NCBI RefSeq assembly: GCF_943193005.1
Contig: NZ_CALPCH010000021.1
Location: 1 to 32,320 of the forward strand
From: Pumilibacter intestinalis
GTDB lineage: Bacteria; Bacillota; Clostridia; Christensenellales; Pumilibacteraceae
Direction: 5' to 3'
Length of the DNA: 32,320 nt
Of the stretch, positions 32,005 through 32,320 are shown piece after piece (the stretch's first letter is position 1; each line of letters begins with the position of its first letter). The notes below the pieces were generated by a model that did not search any database, was not told the DNA's origin, and worked only from the letters and a program-made list of their open reading frames with translations. The translations under genes and the position numbers were made by a program.

Positions 32005-32042
32005 GTCATTGCGAGCGAACGCAGTGAGCGCGGCAATCCCAT
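32005..32042. repeat. Single family A arm
   Basis: GTCATTGCGAGCGAACGCAG and the rest of the arm form tip GCGAACGCAGTGAGCGC, followed by GGCAATCCCAT. No matching right half is present before the next element. Confidence 0.8.
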
Positions 32043-32056
32043 ACGATAGAATAAAC

Positions 32057-32168
32057 GTCATTGCGAGGGCATTTATGCCCGCGGCAATCTCAGCCGAGAG
32101 AAAGTAGTAGTTGCTGTTCCTTTCTCATGCAGGGGATTGCCACGCTCGCGTTGCTCGCTCGCAATGAC
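32057..32168. repeat. Complete family A element, reverse orientation
   Basis: A 112-bp element with left tip GGGCATTTATGCCC and right tip CGCTCGCGTTGCTCG. The core reads CTCAGCCGAGAGAAAG ... CTCATGCAGGGG, the reverse complement of the core in the copies at 25055 and 25201, so the element can sit either way round. Confidence 0.87.
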
Positions 32169-32190
32169 AAGTAAACCGCAACTGTTGCCT

Positions 32191-32294
32191 GTCATTGCGA
32201 GGGCATTTATGCCCGCGGCAATCTCAGCCGAGAGAAAGTAGTGGTTGCTGTACTTGTTCCATGCAGGGGATTGCTTCGCTACGCTCGCAATGAC
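32191..32294. repeat. Complete family A element, reverse orientation
   Basis: A 104-bp element with left tip GGGCATTTATGCCC, core CTCAGCCGAGAGAAAG ... GTTCCATGCAGGGG and right half GATTGCTTCGCTACGCTCGC closing GCAATGAC at 32294. The right side tip is shorter than in other copies. The remaining 26 bp to the window end show no feature. Confidence 0.87.
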
Positions 32295-32320
32295 ATTAGG
32301 ACGAAAATACTACAAAGAAT

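Noticed and set aside
31781-32027. Small open frames over the tandem hairpins
   Set aside because: There is no ribosome binding site, overlapping frames are open at the same time, and the C-terminal residues come from family A repeat sequence.

Overview
The window looks like chromosome of an uncultured, moderately GC-rich Clostridia-type Firmicute. This is inferred from strong AAGGAG(G) ribosome binding sites, TTGACT-N17-TATAAT promoters, a roughly 1,240-residue single-chain PurL, a Zn-ribbon Ser/Thr kinase paired with a PP2C phosphatase, and UviB/BhlA-type and phi-LC3-like holins. No rRNA, tRNA, CRISPR array, transposase or integrase is visible.

Layout: (1) 1-2707 holds a D-Ala-D-Ala ligase-family gene, whose ribosome binding site lies inside a large hairpin, and NADP isocitrate dehydrogenase behind a consensus promoter. 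(2) 2728-3959 holds a 10-bp-arm palindrome, an unrecognised gene, and a convergent gene for a secreted, membrane-anchored SH3 protein. (3) 3994-15850 is a compact phage-derived cassette, all on the + strand: terminase, portal, capsid, connector-like protein, three large tail-hub-like proteins, two unrelated holins, a coiled-coil protein and several small proteins. It ends at an intrinsic terminator. It has no integrase, repressor, replication gene, tape measure, sheath, recognisable lysin or scaffold. (4) 15913-18022 (- strand) is a PP2C phosphatase-Ser/Thr kinase operon. (5) 18356-29074 is a de novo purine cluster, purE-C-M-N-H-D-L, with purF and purB missing. (6) 29301-31709 holds a three-helix membrane protein, a 65-residue protein and a membrane-anchored protein with beta-propeller character. 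(7) 31710-32320 has no gene; it holds tandem hairpins and repeats.

Two families of foldback repeats fill most gaps outside the cassette and are absent inside it. Family A (about 104-114 bp when complete) has GTCATTGCGAG ends, GCAATC/GATTGC inner arms and side hairpins whose sequence varies while pairing is kept. Family B (124 bp) is a long imperfect hairpin with a nearly invariant apex. Two complete copies show compensatory base changes in the stem, and all four copies or fragments start at, or within two bases of, a stop codon. The points most worth following are family B, the stripped-down phage cassette and the structured ddl leader.

How the genes work together: the pur enzymes cover the steps from phosphoribosylamine to IMP except PurF and PurB. 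The cassette encodes a head-filling motor, shell, short-tail-type hub and membrane-permeabilising proteins, enough in principle for a DNA-filled particle or lysis, but not for a self-sufficient phage.
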